In this document: piece after piece, positions 8,831-17,858 of the stretch | Numbering within the stretch: position 1 is the stretch's first letter | Layout of the letters: each line of letters begins with the position of its first letter | Source of the DNA: Leifsonia aquatica H1aii | GTDB taxonomy: Bacteria > Actinomycetota > Actinomycetes > Actinomycetales > Microbacteriaceae | Direction: 5' to 3' | DNA length: 64,000 nt | Assembly: GCF_000633535.1 (NCBI RefSeq) | Contig: NZ_AYMR01000004.1 | Location: 111,556 to 175,555 of the forward strand | The notes under the pieces: generated by a model | Database searches by the model: none | What the model was told of the DNA's origin: nothing | What the model saw: the letters and a program-made list of their open reading frames with translations, nothing else | Position numbers and translations under genes: made by a program

Positions 8831-9239
8831 GGTGCGTGCGGCCATCGACGTCCACCGCTCCCCTGCCGCGGTGTTCACCGCATTGACCGACCCACCTCGG
8901 CTGAGCAGGTGGCTCGGCGACAGCGTGCAGTTCGAGCCGCGAGCCGGCGGCCGGGTCGCCGCGACCGAGGCGGGGGTGACCACCACCGGGCATGTGCTGG
9001 AGGTCGTCCCCGCCCGCCGACTGCTGATCGCGTGGGACCCGGCCCAGCCGGCATCGGCCGGCGCCGCGCCCACCTTCGCGCCGGGGTCACGGCTCGAGCT
9101 CGTCCTCGCCCCGGACGAGGGCTCGACGCACCTCTCCGCCATCCACTGGTACCTCCGTGCCGAGGCCGCGCCCGCGGCGCAGCGGGACCTCGACCTGAGG
9201 CTGGCGCGCCTGCGCTCTCTCCTGGAGCCCGCGGCGTGA
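8823..9239 (+). CDS. SRPBCC / AHSA1-like domain protein
   Basis: A 138-residue single-domain protein. AAIDVHRSPAAVFTALTD at the N-terminus and LSRWLGDSVQFEPRAGGRV next are the START/AHSA1-like helix-grip fold, and the C-terminal helix is LDLRLARLRSLLEPA. Such proteins bind hydrophobic ligands in a central cavity. The GTG start overlaps the end of the upstream monooxygenase by 8 bp, and its stop overlaps the next GTG (GTGA). Its place in the operon suggests that it binds the substrate or an oxidation product, but no function can be assigned from sequence. Confidence 0.75.
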   Translation: MAEVRAAIDVHRSPAAVFTALTDPPRLSRWLGDSVQFEPRAGGRVAATEAGVTTTGHVLEVVPARRLLIAWDPAQPASAGAAPTFAPGSRLELVLAPDEGSTHLSAIHWYLRAEAAPAAQRDLDLRLARLRSLLEPAA

Positions 9240-10570
9240 CGACCGGACGTGACCTCCGTCACCCGACGACGCCCAGCACCCGGTACCTCGACGCCCTGCG
9301 CGAGCGCACCGAGCAGCGGGCCCGTGGAGCGGCTCCCCTCACCTCGCCGCATGCGGGCGCACCCCGCGCCTCCCGCAGCGCGGTCGCCGCCGCGGTGACG
9401 GCGCGGGAGGAGCGGATCGTCGCGCTCTCGCGGACGCTCTTCTCCGATCCCGAGGGGGCGTTCGGCGAGTACCGGTCCGCGGCCGCCGTCGCCGCCGCGC
9501 TGCGCCACGAGGGGCACTCCGTCGAGATCGGGCGATTCGGGCTGCCGACGACCGTGCTGGCCTCCGCCGGTCGGGCGTCCGGCGGCCCGGTGATCGCCGT
9601 GATCGCCGAGTACGACGCGCTGCCCGGGATCGGGCACGGATGCGGTCACAACATCATCGCCGCAGCCGCCGTCGGGGCCTTCCTCGGCGTCGCGACCGTG
9701 GCGGATCGCCTCGACGGGCGCGTCGTGCTCCTCGGCACACCGGCGGAGGAGGGCAGCAGCGGCAAGGAGCTGATGGCGCGCGCAGGCGCGTTCGACGACG
9801 TCGACGCGGCGATCATGGCGCACCCGTTCGGATACGACGCCGCCGACCACCCCTTCATCGGTCGCCGCATCCTGCGCGTCCGCTATCACGGCGTGCCGGC
9901 GCACGCCTCCGCAGCACCGTTCATGGGACGCAACGCGCTCGACGCCGCGACCCTGCACTACCAGGCGGTCGCACAGCTGCGGCAGCACCTTCCGCCGGGC
10001 GACCGCGTGCACGGCGTGCTCTCCGGGGGAGATCGGCCGAGCGTCGTGCCGGCGGAGGCCTCCCTCGAGTACTACCTCCGTTCGCCCGAGGCGGCGACCC
10101 TGCGTGAGCTGAGCGACCGGCTCATCGAGATCTCCGAGGGTGTCGCCATCGCCACCGGCACCGGCGTCGAGCTCGACTGGGACCCGCTGCCCTTCACACT
10201 GCCGACCCGCTTCAACCGGCCCCTCAACGAACGCTGGGCCGTCAACCTGGAGCAGCGCGGCCGCCGGGTGCTGACCCGGGAGGTCGTCCCCGCCGAGCTC
10301 GCGGCGTCCACCGACTTCGGAAATGTGAGCGTCCGCATCCCGGGGATCCACGCGGTGATCGCGGTCGCACCGCCGGAGGTCGCGCTGCACACCGCCGAAT
10401 TCGCCGCCTACGCTGGTGGGGAGGCGGGCGACCGCGCCGCCGTGGATGCGGCGCACGGCCTCGCGCTCACCGCCCTCGATTTCCTCACCGACCCCGCCCT
10501 CCGTGCGGCGGTCGCCGACGACTTCGCCGTCGCTGGCGGTCCGCTCGACGTCGAAAGGTACTTCTCATGA
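9236..10570 (+). CDS. M20-family amidohydrolase (AbgB/HipO-like)
   Basis: A 444-residue M20 metallohydrolase. Metal-site motifs are EYDALPGIGHGCGHN (residues about 123-137), GTPAEEGSSG with the catalytic Glu pair, MAHPFGYD, and STDFGNVSVRIPGIH near the C-terminus. The dimerisation (lid) domain lies between. AbgB, HipO and YxeP relatives release an amino acid from N-acyl or aminobenzoyl conjugates. The first 60 residues are a low-complexity extension before REERIVALSRTLF-like helix 1. The GTG at 9236 overlaps the previous stop. In Bacillus a similar deacylase works with a luciferase-type monooxygenase on N-acetylated S-alkyl cysteines. Confidence 0.85.
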   Translation: MTTGRDLRHPTTPSTRYLDALRERTEQRARGAAPLTSPHAGAPRASRSAVAAAVTAREERIVALSRTLFSDPEGAFGEYRSAAAVAAALRHEGHSVEIGRFGLPTTVLASAGRASGGPVIAVIAEYDALPGIGHGCGHNIIAAAAVGAFLGVATVADRLDGRVVLLGTPAEEGSSGKELMARAGAFDDVDAAIMAHPFGYDAADHPFIGRRILRVRYHGVPAHASAAPFMGRNALDAATLHYQAVAQLRQHLPPGDRVHGVLSGGDRPSVVPAEASLEYYLRSPEAATLRELSDRLIEISEGVAIATGTGVELDWDPLPFTLPTRFNRPLNERWAVNLEQRGRRVLTREVVPAELAASTDFGNVSVRIPGIHAVIAVAPPEVALHTAEFAAYAGGEAGDRAAVDAAHGLALTALDFLTDPALRAAVADDFAVAGGPLDVERYFS

Positions 10571-11526
10571 CGACCCCCTCCTCCCCCACGCCCGCGGTCT
10601 ACGCCCTCCACGAGAATCCGGACTGGTTCGAGCCGTTCCGGCGTGCGTTCGAGGAGGAGGGCGTGCCTCTGGTCGAATGGATGCTGGTCGACGGCGTGCT
10701 GGATCTCGACGCGGTACCACCGGAGGGCGTGTTCTGGTCGCGGATCAGCGCATCGGCCCACACCCGCGGGCACGGTCTCTCCAAGGACTACGCCCGCAGC
10801 GTCCTCTCCTGGCTGGAGTCGCACGGGCGGCGCACCGTCAACGGACGCCGGGTGCTGGAGCTGGAGGTCAGCAAGGTGGATCAGCTCACCGCGCTGCGCG
10901 CCGCCGGCATCGACACCCCGCGCACCGTCGCGGTCGTCGGCGTCGATCGGCTCGTGGAGGCCGCTCGCACCTTCCCTGCGCCCTTCCTCACCAAGCACAA
11001 CCAGGGCGGCAAGGGGCTCGGCGTGCAGCGCTTCGACTCGGCCGAGGAGCTGGCCGCGCTCATCGACAGCGGCCTCTTCGAGCCCCCGGTCGACGGCATC
11101 GTGCTGCTGCAGGAGCTGCTCGTCGCGGCCGAGCCGGCGATCACCCGGGTCGAGCTGGTCGACGGCGACCTGGTCTACGCCGTCCGCGCCGACACCGAGC
11201 TGGGCGGCTTCCAGCTGTGCCCGGCGGACGCCTGCGCGATCGACCCGGTGACCGGCGCCGAGCTGCCGCAGCAGCTGTTCCGCCTGCGTGAGGCGTTCGA
11301 CCATCCCCTCGTCGACCAGTACCGCGCCTTCACCCGCCGCACCGGCATCGAGATCGCCGGCATCGAGTTCATCGAGACCGTCGACGGTCGCGCGGTCACC
11401 TACGACGTCAACACCAACACCAACTACAACGCCGACGTCGAGGCCGCGGCCCCGTCGTCGGGGCCGCGGCAGATCGCCCGGTTCCTCGGGCGCGAGCTGG
11501 CCTCCCGCTACGCCGCGGTCGGCTGA
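10567..11526 (+). CDS. ATP-grasp ligase-like protein (RimK-like)
   Basis: A 319-residue protein whose ATG overlaps the hydrolase stop (ATGA). The ATP-grasp fold shows as FLTKHNQGGKGLGVQRF (about residues 139-155, P-loop-like Gly-rich segment with Lys), the acidic LLQELL strand, and GIEFIETVDGRAVTYDVNTNTNYN (about 262-285), which supplies the Mg-binding Glu and Asn. Overall it resembles RimK or alpha-L-glutamate ligases, which form amide bonds to an amino acid using ATP. A ligase in a catabolic operon is unexpected. It may conjugate or tag the substrate or its product. The acceptor is unknown. Confidence 0.75.
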   Translation: MTTPSSPTPAVYALHENPDWFEPFRRAFEEEGVPLVEWMLVDGVLDLDAVPPEGVFWSRISASAHTRGHGLSKDYARSVLSWLESHGRRTVNGRRVLELEVSKVDQLTALRAAGIDTPRTVAVVGVDRLVEAARTFPAPFLTKHNQGGKGLGVQRFDSAEELAALIDSGLFEPPVDGIVLLQELLVAAEPAITRVELVDGDLVYAVRADTELGGFQLCPADACAIDPVTGAELPQQLFRLREAFDHPLVDQYRAFTRRTGIEIAGIEFIETVDGRAVTYDVNTNTNYNADVEAAAPSSGPRQIARFLGRELASRYAAVG

Positions 11527-12554
11527 GTCGTCGCGGTCCGCACTGCCGACGCCGGGCGACCGAGCGCGGGCGCGACCGCCGTGAGCACGTCGTGCAGGAC
11601 CTGCTCGTACTCCGCCTCGGCGAACTCGTAAGGCAGCTCGAGGCGCAGCTCGTCGATCTCCGCCACGGCGGCGTCGGCGAGGAGTGTCTCGACGATCTGC
11701 TCCGCGGTGCCGACCAGGTCGGGCGCGAAGAGCGTCCGCCGCTCGCCGTGCGCGATACCGACGCGGGCGTCCCGTTCGCGCTTGTAGCTGCGATAGCGTT
11801 CCGCCGATGCGCGATCGGCACTGTCGGTGGGCAGGATCACCCGGCCCAGCGCCACGCGGAGGTCGTCCGGCCGTGTGGTGAGCGAGCGGTGGAGCCGGAT
11901 CAGCTCCAGCTGCGCCGTGACGAAGTCGTCGGTCCCCTCACCGGAGATCACGTTGCCCGTGAGCAGGTGGAGGCCGTGCCCGGCCGCCCACCGGATCGAG
12001 CGCGAACTCCCGCCGCCGTACCAGAGCCGGCCGGCGAGTCCCGGGCTGTTCGGCTGCAGGCGCGGGCGCTGGATGCTGCCCGGCGCGTGGATGACCGTCC
12101 CCTCGTCGCCGAGGTAGGCGCCGGAGAGGTGGTGCTTCAGCCGCTCGATGCGGCCGTGCCCGAGGTCGTACGACCTCCAATCGCCATCGAAGACGTGCTC
12201 GGCCAGGAGCTCCGCGTGCGGCGGCGTCCCCGCACTCAGCCCGACCGCGAGCCGGCCGCCCGAGAGGACATCAGCGGTGGCGAGGTCCTCGCCCAGCCGC
12301 CAGGGACTCTCGTAGCCGATCGGGATGACCGCCGTACCGAGCTCGATGGTGCTCGTGCGCTGCGAGGCCGCACCGAGCACGACCGCCGCCGACGAGATGC
12401 CGTGCTCCAGGTGACGCTGACGCACCCACGCTCCGTCGTAGCCGGCCCGCTCCCCGAACGCGATCAGCCGGAGCGTCTGCTCCAGCCCCTCGGCGGGATC
12501 GTCGTCGGCGTAGTTGCCGGGGGTCAGGAACGAGATGCTGCGGAGGGGTGCCAT
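11508..12554 (-). CDS. Luciferase-like (LLM class) flavin-dependent monooxygenase 4
   Basis: A 348-residue luciferase-superfamily protein. SISFLTPGNYADDDPAEG at the start, ERAGYDGAWVRQRHLEHG, IELGTAVIPIGYESP and VLSGGRLAVGLSAG match the FMN-binding barrel. The C-terminal region SPGLAGRLWYGGGSSRSI is the usual phosphate-binding loop. The ATG at 12554 follows AGAAGGG. Its stop overlaps the convergent ATP-grasp gene by 19 bp, and its start overlaps the upstream monooxygenase gene by 31 bp. It ends the minus-strand transport operon, so it probably shares the imported substrate. Confidence 0.85.
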   Translation of the reverse strand: MAPLRSISFLTPGNYADDDPAEGLEQTLRLIAFGERAGYDGAWVRQRHLEHGISSAAVVLGAASQRTSTIELGTAVIPIGYESPWRLGEDLATADVLSGGRLAVGLSAGTPPHAELLAEHVFDGDWRSYDLGHGRIERLKHHLSGAYLGDEGTVIHAPGSIQRPRLQPNSPGLAGRLWYGGGSSRSIRWAAGHGLHLLTGNVISGEGTDDFVTAQLELIRLHRSLTTRPDDLRVALGRVILPTDSADRASAERYRSYKRERDARVGIAHGERRTLFAPDLVGTAEQIVETLLADAAVAEIDELRLELPYEFAEAEYEQVLHDVLTAVAPALGRPASAVRTATTQPTAA

Positions 12555-13648
12555 GACCGACCCTTCTGGACAGTGGCGGCCGGCCAGGCCGGGTCGCCGA
12601 TGCGTTCGCGGAGCAGCGGAGCGACCTCCGCCTGGAAGAGCTCGAGGGAGTCCACCCACGCGGTGCGGGCGAGGTGACCGGGATGGCCGCCGACCGAGAT
12701 CACGCTGTTGCCGAAGGCCTCGTGGTAACGCCCGACCTTGTCGATCACCTCCTGCGGACTGCCGACCAGCGCGGACGAACGGGCGAGGTAGTCGTCGTAG
12801 TCGACGTAGTCGGTGCGCGTCCCCGGCAGGGAGTGATCGGCCTTCGCGACCGACGCGACGAACTCCTCGTACACGGGGCGGTAGGCCGCTTTCGCCTCCT
12901 GGGAGGTGCGGGCCACGAAGAGGGCATGCCCCGCACCCACGGTCGCCTGCGCGGGGTCGCGGCCGGTGTCGGCCCACACCGCACGGTAGTGCCGCACCAG
13001 GGCCGCGTACTGCTCGATCGGGTTCATCGCATTCGCGGAGAAGATCGGGTCGCCGTGCCGGGCGGCGAGCTCCACCGACGCCTCCGACGTCGCGGAGCCG
13101 TGCCAGATGCGGATGCGCTCCTGGAGCGGGCGCGGCTGCACGTCGGCCTCCACCAGGGGCGAGGTGCGGATACTCGGGATGCCCGGGGTCGGCTCCCACG
13201 TCACCGATCGCGATGACCACAGCTGCCGAAGCAGCAGGAAGTTCTCGCGGAGCGTCTCCCACGCCTGGGTGCGGCCGATGCCGAACAGCTCGGCCTGCTC
13301 GGGACCGTTGCCCTTGCCGATGATCAGTTCGAGGCGCCCGCCGGAGAGCTGATCGAGCGTCGCGTGGTCCTCGGCGACGCGCACGGGGTCGAGGACCGAG
13401 AGCAGGGTGACCCCCGTGAAGAGCCGGATCCGGCTCGTCGCCGCCGCGAGGTACCCCAGCAGCACCGTCGGCGAGCTCGACAGGAACGGCGCGTGGTGCC
13501 GCTCTCCCACGGCGAACCCGTCGAAGCCGAGCTGCTCGAAGAGCACGGCGTCGTCGACGACCTCGCCGAACCGCTCGGCCGCGAGGGGCGGCTCCTCGCC
13601 GGGACGGCGGGGCGGGTTGGCGATCAGATCCAGTCCGATGAACTTCAC
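12524..13648 (-). CDS. Luciferase-like (LLM class) flavin-dependent monooxygenase 5
   Basis: A 374-residue luciferase-superfamily protein. FVGERHHAPFLS-like residues (read AVGERHHAPFLSSSP at about 46-60), RIRLFTGVTLLSVLDPVR and LDQLSGGRLELIIGKG are family hallmarks. The sequence YDDYLARSSALVGSPQEV is the C-terminal region that closes the active site. It lies 12 bp downstream of the lipoprotein gene for the ABC importer and overlaps the next monooxygenase, so import and oxidation are encoded together. It differs clearly from the four other luciferase-like proteins here, so these are not recent duplicates. Confidence 0.85.
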   Translation of the reverse strand: MKFIGLDLIANPPRRPGEEPPLAAERFGEVVDDAVLFEQLGFDGFAVGERHHAPFLSSSPTVLLGYLAAATSRIRLFTGVTLLSVLDPVRVAEDHATLDQLSGGRLELIIGKGNGPEQAELFGIGRTQAWETLRENFLLLRQLWSSRSVTWEPTPGIPSIRTSPLVEADVQPRPLQERIRIWHGSATSEASVELAARHGDPIFSANAMNPIEQYAALVRHYRAVWADTGRDPAQATVGAGHALFVARTSQEAKAAYRPVYEEFVASVAKADHSLPGTRTDYVDYDDYLARSSALVGSPQEVIDKVGRYHEAFGNSVISVGGHPGHLARTAWVDSLELFQAEVAPLLRERIGDPAWPAATVQKGRSWHPSAASRS

Positions 13649-13660
13649 GAGGGGCTCCTC

Positions 13661-15301
13661 CTACTTCGTCGTGTACGCGTCGACCAGTGAGCCGAGACGG
13701 GAGTCCGCCCCGAGCACGACCCCGTGCACGTTCGGCGCGGTCCCCAGCACCGTCGTCAGCTCGACGACCGGGATGTAGTAGGCCAGGTCGATGATGCGCG
13801 CGTTCGCCTTCTGAGCGATCTGGGCGCGCTTCGTCTGGTCGGCCGTCGCGAGCTGGTCGGTGAGGTCCTGCTGCAGCTCGGTGTCCGTGTAGCCCTTGGC
13901 CGCATTGCTCGGCAGCGCGGACGAGAACTGCGTGCGGAGCACATCGCCGTCGGCACGGGACAGGTTGCCGTAGGCGAGGTCGAAGTGCCCCGCGCTCGCC
14001 TCAGCGAGGTACTGCGGCACGGTGCCCGTCCAGACCTCGACCCGGATGCCGATCGCCTTCAGCTGCTGCTGGATGAGCTCGATGACGGACTGGTTCGGGG
14101 TGAAGTTGGCGATGTACCCGAGCTTCAGGTCGAGCGTCGTGCCGTCCTTCTCGCGGATGCCGTCGCCGCCCTTCTTCCACCCCGCCGCGTCGAGCAGCTT
14201 CGCGGAGGCCTTCGCGTCGAAGCCGAGCTTCGCGCTCAGGTCGACGGCGCCCGGGGTGTTCGTGGCGAGCACGCTGGTGGCGACCGCGAACTCCGGCGTC
14301 AGCGCGGACTGCTGGATCAGCGAGCGGTCGAGCGCGGTCAAAAGCGCTCGGCGCACCGAGACGTCCGCCAGGGGCGACCCCTCCCGGATGTAGGTGGAGA
14401 GCCCGAAGGCGATGCCCGGGTTGGCCCGGATCACCAGCGGGGTCTTCTGCGCCTGCAGGCCGGCGATGTCCTGCGGCAGCACACCGCCGATCGCGTCCAC
14501 CTGCTTCGAGCTCAGGCTGCAGGTGCGGACGCCCGCCTCCGGCACGATCGTGAAGGTCACCGTGTCGAGGTGCGCGGCGCCGCGGTTGCTGTAGTCCTCC
14601 GGCGCCCAGGCGTAGCCGGCGCGCTTGGTCAGCACGACCGAGGTGTTCTTCGTGTAGCTCTTCAGCACGAACGGCCCGGTGCCGCTGAGGCCCGCCCCGG
14701 TCGCGCGGTCGTCGTACGGGATCGCCAGCGACTTCGGCGACAGGAGGCCGAGCGCAACCGAGGCCGCCGCCTGCGGGAAGGCTCCGTTGGGCTTCGAGAA
14801 GCTCACCGTGAAGGTCGAGTCGTCCACCACGGTCGTGCCCGCGTAGTTCGGCAGCGCCGTGATCGCACTCAGCGCCGTGGTCGCGTTGGCGACGATGTCG
14901 TCGAAGTTGTCCTTGACGACCTGCGCGGTCAGCGGGGTGCCGTCCGAGAAGGTGACTCCCTTCCGCAGGGTGAAGGTGAACTGCGTCGCGTCGGCGTTGG
15001 CCTCCCACTTCGTCGCCAGCCAGGGGACGAGCTTGCCGGTCTTGGGGTCCTGCTCGATCAACGAGTCGAAGAGCTGCCGCTCGACGTACAGTGTGTCGTT
15101 GCCGCTGCCGGTCGCGGTCGGGTTGAGCGTGATCGGGTCGTTCCCGAGCGCGAACGTGAGCGCACCGCCGTCGACCGGGGTGGCGGCCGCCGTCGACGTC
15201 GCTCCGGGCGCCGCGGCGCCCGCGCACGCGGAGAGCAGCAGGCCGGCGGCCGCCGCGGTGGCGATGCCGGCGGCGAGCCGGCGGTAGGTGGGGGTTCTCA
15301 T
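13661..15301 (-). CDS. ABC transporter substrate-binding lipoprotein (family 5, peptide/opine/nickel type)
   Basis: A 546-residue exported lipoprotein. The signal peptide ends in a lipobox LLSAC with the modified Cys at 26. Family-5 solute-binding signatures follow: GGALTFALGNDPITLNP, YVERQLFDSLIEQDPKTG, then FTFTLRKGVTFSDGTPLTA, the standard entry motif of DppA/OppA-like proteins. It binds the substrate outside the membrane and hands it to the two permeases encoded upstream. The ATG overlaps the end of the ATPase gene (ATGA). The family takes peptides, opines, glutathione, nickel chelates and more, so the ligand is open. Confidence 0.9.
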   Translation of the reverse strand: MRTPTYRRLAAGIATAAAAGLLLSACAGAAAPGATSTAAATPVDGGALTFALGNDPITLNPTATGSGNDTLYVERQLFDSLIEQDPKTGKLVPWLATKWEANADATQFTFTLRKGVTFSDGTPLTAQVVKDNFDDIVANATTALSAITALPNYAGTTVVDDSTFTVSFSKPNGAFPQAAASVALGLLSPKSLAIPYDDRATGAGLSGTGPFVLKSYTKNTSVVLTKRAGYAWAPEDYSNRGAAHLDTVTFTIVPEAGVRTCSLSSKQVDAIGGVLPQDIAGLQAQKTPLVIRANPGIAFGLSTYIREGSPLADVSVRRALLTALDRSLIQQSALTPEFAVATSVLATNTPGAVDLSAKLGFDAKASAKLLDAAGWKKGGDGIREKDGTTLDLKLGYIANFTPNQSVIELIQQQLKAIGIRVEVWTGTVPQYLAEASAGHFDLAYGNLSRADGDVLRTQFSSALPSNAAKGYTDTELQQDLTDQLATADQTKRAQIAQKANARIIDLAYYIPVVELTTVLGTAPNVHGVVLGADSRLGSLVDAYTTK

Positions 15302-16941
15302 GCTGTTCTCCTGATACTGGGTCGGGGATCGCGACCGGGGATGGCCTCCAGCAGGTCGCGGGTGTACGGGTGGTGCGGGTCGCCGAACACGGTGGCGACC
15401 GGTCCGGCCTCGACGACGCGGCCCGCGCGCAGCACGGCCACCTCGTCGGAGATCTGTCGCACGACGGCGAGGTCGTGGCTGATGAACAGGTAGGCGACAC
15501 CGTGCTGGGCCTGCAGGTCGGCGAGCAGCGCGAGGATCTGCGCCTGGACGCGCACGTCGAGCGCGGACACCGCCTCGTCGAGCACGATCAGCTCGGGCCG
15601 CAGGGCCAGTGCTCGGGCGATCGCCACACGCTGGCGCTGACCTCCCGAGAGCTCCGCCGGGCGGCGACCGAACGCATCGGCGGGCAACCCGACCTCGTCG
15701 AGGAGCACCCGTGCCCGCTCGGCCTGGGACCGGCGATCGCCGACACGCAGGGACCGCAGCGGCTCCGCGATCACATCTCCGACGGAGAGCCGCGGATTCA
15801 GGGAGGCGTACGGGTTCTGGTAGACGACCTGGATCCGGCGGCGGAGCCGGCGGAGACGCCCGCCGGAGAGTGCCGTGACGTCCTCGCCGTCGAACACGAT
15901 CCGTCCGGCCGTCGGCTGCTCGAGCCGCAGGATCAGCCGGGAGGTCGTGGTCTTGCCGGACCCGGACTCCCCCACGAGCGCGAGGGTGCGACCGCGCTCG
16001 ATCGCGATGCTGACGCCGTCGACGGCGCGGGTGCCCCCGAACTCCTTCACCAGTCCGTCGGCGCGCAGGAGGGCCTCGGCCCGAGGCCCGTTCTCGACCG
16101 CACCTGCGGAGTGCTCCGCCCGGGCGCGGGTGAGGAAGGTGCCGCCGGTCGTGTTGAGGCTCGGCGCCGCCGCGATGAGCGATCGCGTGTACGGGTGCTG
16201 CGGGTCGCCGAGCACGGCGTCGGGCGTCCCCTCCTCGACCAGGGCTCCTTCCGAGAGCACGAGGATCCGGTCGGCGCGCTCCGCGGCGATGCCGAGGTCG
16301 TGGGTGATGAGCAGAGTGGACGCCCCCACGTCCTCGGTGAGCGCGTCGAGCTGGTCGAGGATGCGGCGCTGCACCGTGACGTCGAGGGCGCTGGTCGGCT
16401 CGTCCGCGATCACGAGGGAGGGCCGCGCGGCCAGGGCGATCGCGATCAGGACGCGCTGCCGCTGGCCGCCCGAGAGCTGGTGCGGGAACTGTCGCGCCCG
16501 CAGCTGGGGACGGTCGATGCCCGCACGCTCCAGGGCCTCCACGGCGTCCAGCAGGGCCGTGCGACGATCGGCGAGCCGATGGATGGTCAGCACCTCCGCC
16601 ACCTGGTGCCCGATCGTCTTCACCGGGTTGAGCGAGACGGTGGGGTCCTGCGGCACGTACCCGATCCGGCGACCCAGCACGGAACGGAAGGCGGCGCCGC
16701 GCAGACCAGAGAGGTCCTGGCCGGCGAAGCGGATCGTTCCCTCGACCGTCGCATTCGCCGCCAGCAGGCGCACGATGGCCGCCGCCGTCGTCGACTTGCC
16801 GGAACCCGACTCGCCGACCACGGCGACGCGCTCCCCCGCCGCGACGGTGAAACCGATGCCCCGCACCGCGTCGACGAGGCCCACGCGGGTGCGGTAGCCG
16901 ACCCGCAGGTCGTCGACCCGCAGCAGTTCCGTGCCCGTCAT
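15298..16941 (-). CDS. Fused double ABC transporter ATPase (DppD-DppF type)
   Basis: A 547-residue protein with two complete ATP-binding cassettes in one chain. The first has Walker A GESGSGKSTT near residue 42 and signature LSGGQRQRV. The second has GESGSGKTTT near residue 325 and a second LSGGQRQRV. Each is followed by a Walker B (LVIADEPTSALD, LIVLDEAVSALD) and a switch His (LLITHDLG, LFISHDLA). This replaces the separate D and F subunits of oligopeptide importers. It energises uptake through the two permeases encoded next to it. ATGA overlaps on both sides indicate tight coupling. Confidence 0.92.
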   Translation of the reverse strand: MTGTELLRVDDLRVGYRTRVGLVDAVRGIGFTVAAGERVAVVGESGSGKSTTAAAIVRLLAANATVEGTIRFAGQDLSGLRGAAFRSVLGRRIGYVPQDPTVSLNPVKTIGHQVAEVLTIHRLADRRTALLDAVEALERAGIDRPQLRARQFPHQLSGGQRQRVLIAIALAARPSLVIADEPTSALDVTVQRRILDQLDALTEDVGASTLLITHDLGIAAERADRILVLSEGALVEEGTPDAVLGDPQHPYTRSLIAAAPSLNTTGGTFLTRARAEHSAGAVENGPRAEALLRADGLVKEFGGTRAVDGVSIAIERGRTLALVGESGSGKTTTSRLILRLEQPTAGRIVFDGEDVTALSGGRLRRLRRRIQVVYQNPYASLNPRLSVGDVIAEPLRSLRVGDRRSQAERARVLLDEVGLPADAFGRRPAELSGGQRQRVAIARALALRPELIVLDEAVSALDVRVQAQILALLADLQAQHGVAYLFISHDLAVVRQISDEVAVLRAGRVVEAGPVATVFGDPHHPYTRDLLEAIPGRDPRPSIRRTA

Positions 16942-17858
16942 CGCGCGCCTCCCGCCGCGCCGCCGTGCGACAGCGCTCGTGAGATCCGGTTGCCGGCGAG
17001 CACCGTGAGGGCGATCACCAGGCCAGGAACGGTCGTCATCCACCAGGCCGTGGCCAGGAAGTCACGGCCGTTCGCGACGAGTGCACCCCACTCGGGCGTG
17101 GGCGGCTGCGCGCCGTAGCCGAGGAAGCTCAGGGCCGAGATGGCGAGGATCGCACTGGAGAAGTCGAGGGCGACCAGAGCGAGCAACGGCGAGATCGAGT
17201 TGGGCAGCACGTGCCGCAGCAGCACCCGCAGCCGTCCGGCTCCGCCGGCGACCGCCGCCTCCACGTAGACGCTCGACCGCACGCGCAACACCTCCGAACG
17301 GAGCACACGCGCGTTGGACGCGACCGCGGTGACGCCGACCGCGATGGCGACGTTCACCGTCCCGAAGCCGAGAGCGACGACGAACGCGAGCGAGAGCAGA
17401 AGCCCGGGGATGGCGAGCAGCACATCGGTGAACCGCATGAGCACCGCATCCACCCAGCCGCCCCGGTATCCAGCGAGCAGGCCGATCACCGTCCCCGCGA
17501 GCAGACCGACGACGACGGCGATCGCGGCGGCGCCGAGCGACAGCCCCGCGCCGTGGACGACCCGCGCGAACAGGTCACGGCCGATGGCGTCGGTGCCGAA
17601 GAGGTGCGCGGCCGACGGCGCCTGCCGGACCGGACCGGTCGTCGCCAGCGGATCCACCGAAGTGAAGAGCGTCGGTGCCACGGCGGCGATCAGAAGCAGG
17701 AGGATCCACACGGCCGAGACGAGGAGGCCGGGCCGTGCGACGAGGTCGCGGACGCGGGAGGCGGCCCGCCTCGAGCGCCCGCCGCCGGAGGAGGCGCGGG
17801 CGCCTGTCACGGTGGGTGTCGGCGTGGCCGCCCGGTCGAGGGAGAGCGTCTCGGTCAT
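16938..17858 (-). CDS. Peptide-type ABC transporter permease (DppC-like)
   Basis: A 306-residue inner-membrane permease. A basic, Ser/Gly/Arg-rich cytoplasmic N-terminus (residues 1-40) leads into the first helix. HLFGTDAIGRDLFARV is the characteristic OppC/DppC N-terminal motif, and five more helices follow. The EAA-like cytoplasmic loop is EAAVAGGAGRLRVLLRHVLPN, read here in two pieces around residues 205-225, where the ATPase docks. The ATG overlaps the stop of the partner permease gene (ATGA). It forms the transmembrane channel together with that partner. Confidence 0.9.
   Translation of the reverse strand: MTETLSLDRAATPTPTVTGARASSGGGRSRRAASRVRDLVARPGLLVSAVWILLLLIAAVAPTLFTSVDPLATTGPVRQAPSAAHLFGTDAIGRDLFARVVHGAGLSLGAAAIAVVVGLLAGTVIGLLAGYRGGWVDAVLMRFTDVLLAIPGLLLSLAFVVALGFGTVNVAIAVGVTAVASNARVLRSEVLRVRSSVYVEAAVAGGAGRLRVLLRHVLPNSISPLLALVALDFSSAILAISALSFLGYGAQPPTPEWGALVANGRDFLATAWWMTTVPGLVIALTVLAGNRISRALSHGGAAGGAR

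Noticed and set aside
7646..10456. 936-codon minus-strand frame antisense to two monooxygenase-operon genes
   Set aside because: It is a shadow frame of GC-rich coding DNA. The plus-strand proteins here have clear motifs and overlapping starts, while this frame has none.
5216..13648. Classification of the luciferase-like genes as alkanesulfonate monooxygenases (SsuD)
   Set aside because: None shows a convincing SsuD pattern and there is no ssuABC-type importer or flavin reductase; only class-level calls are safe.
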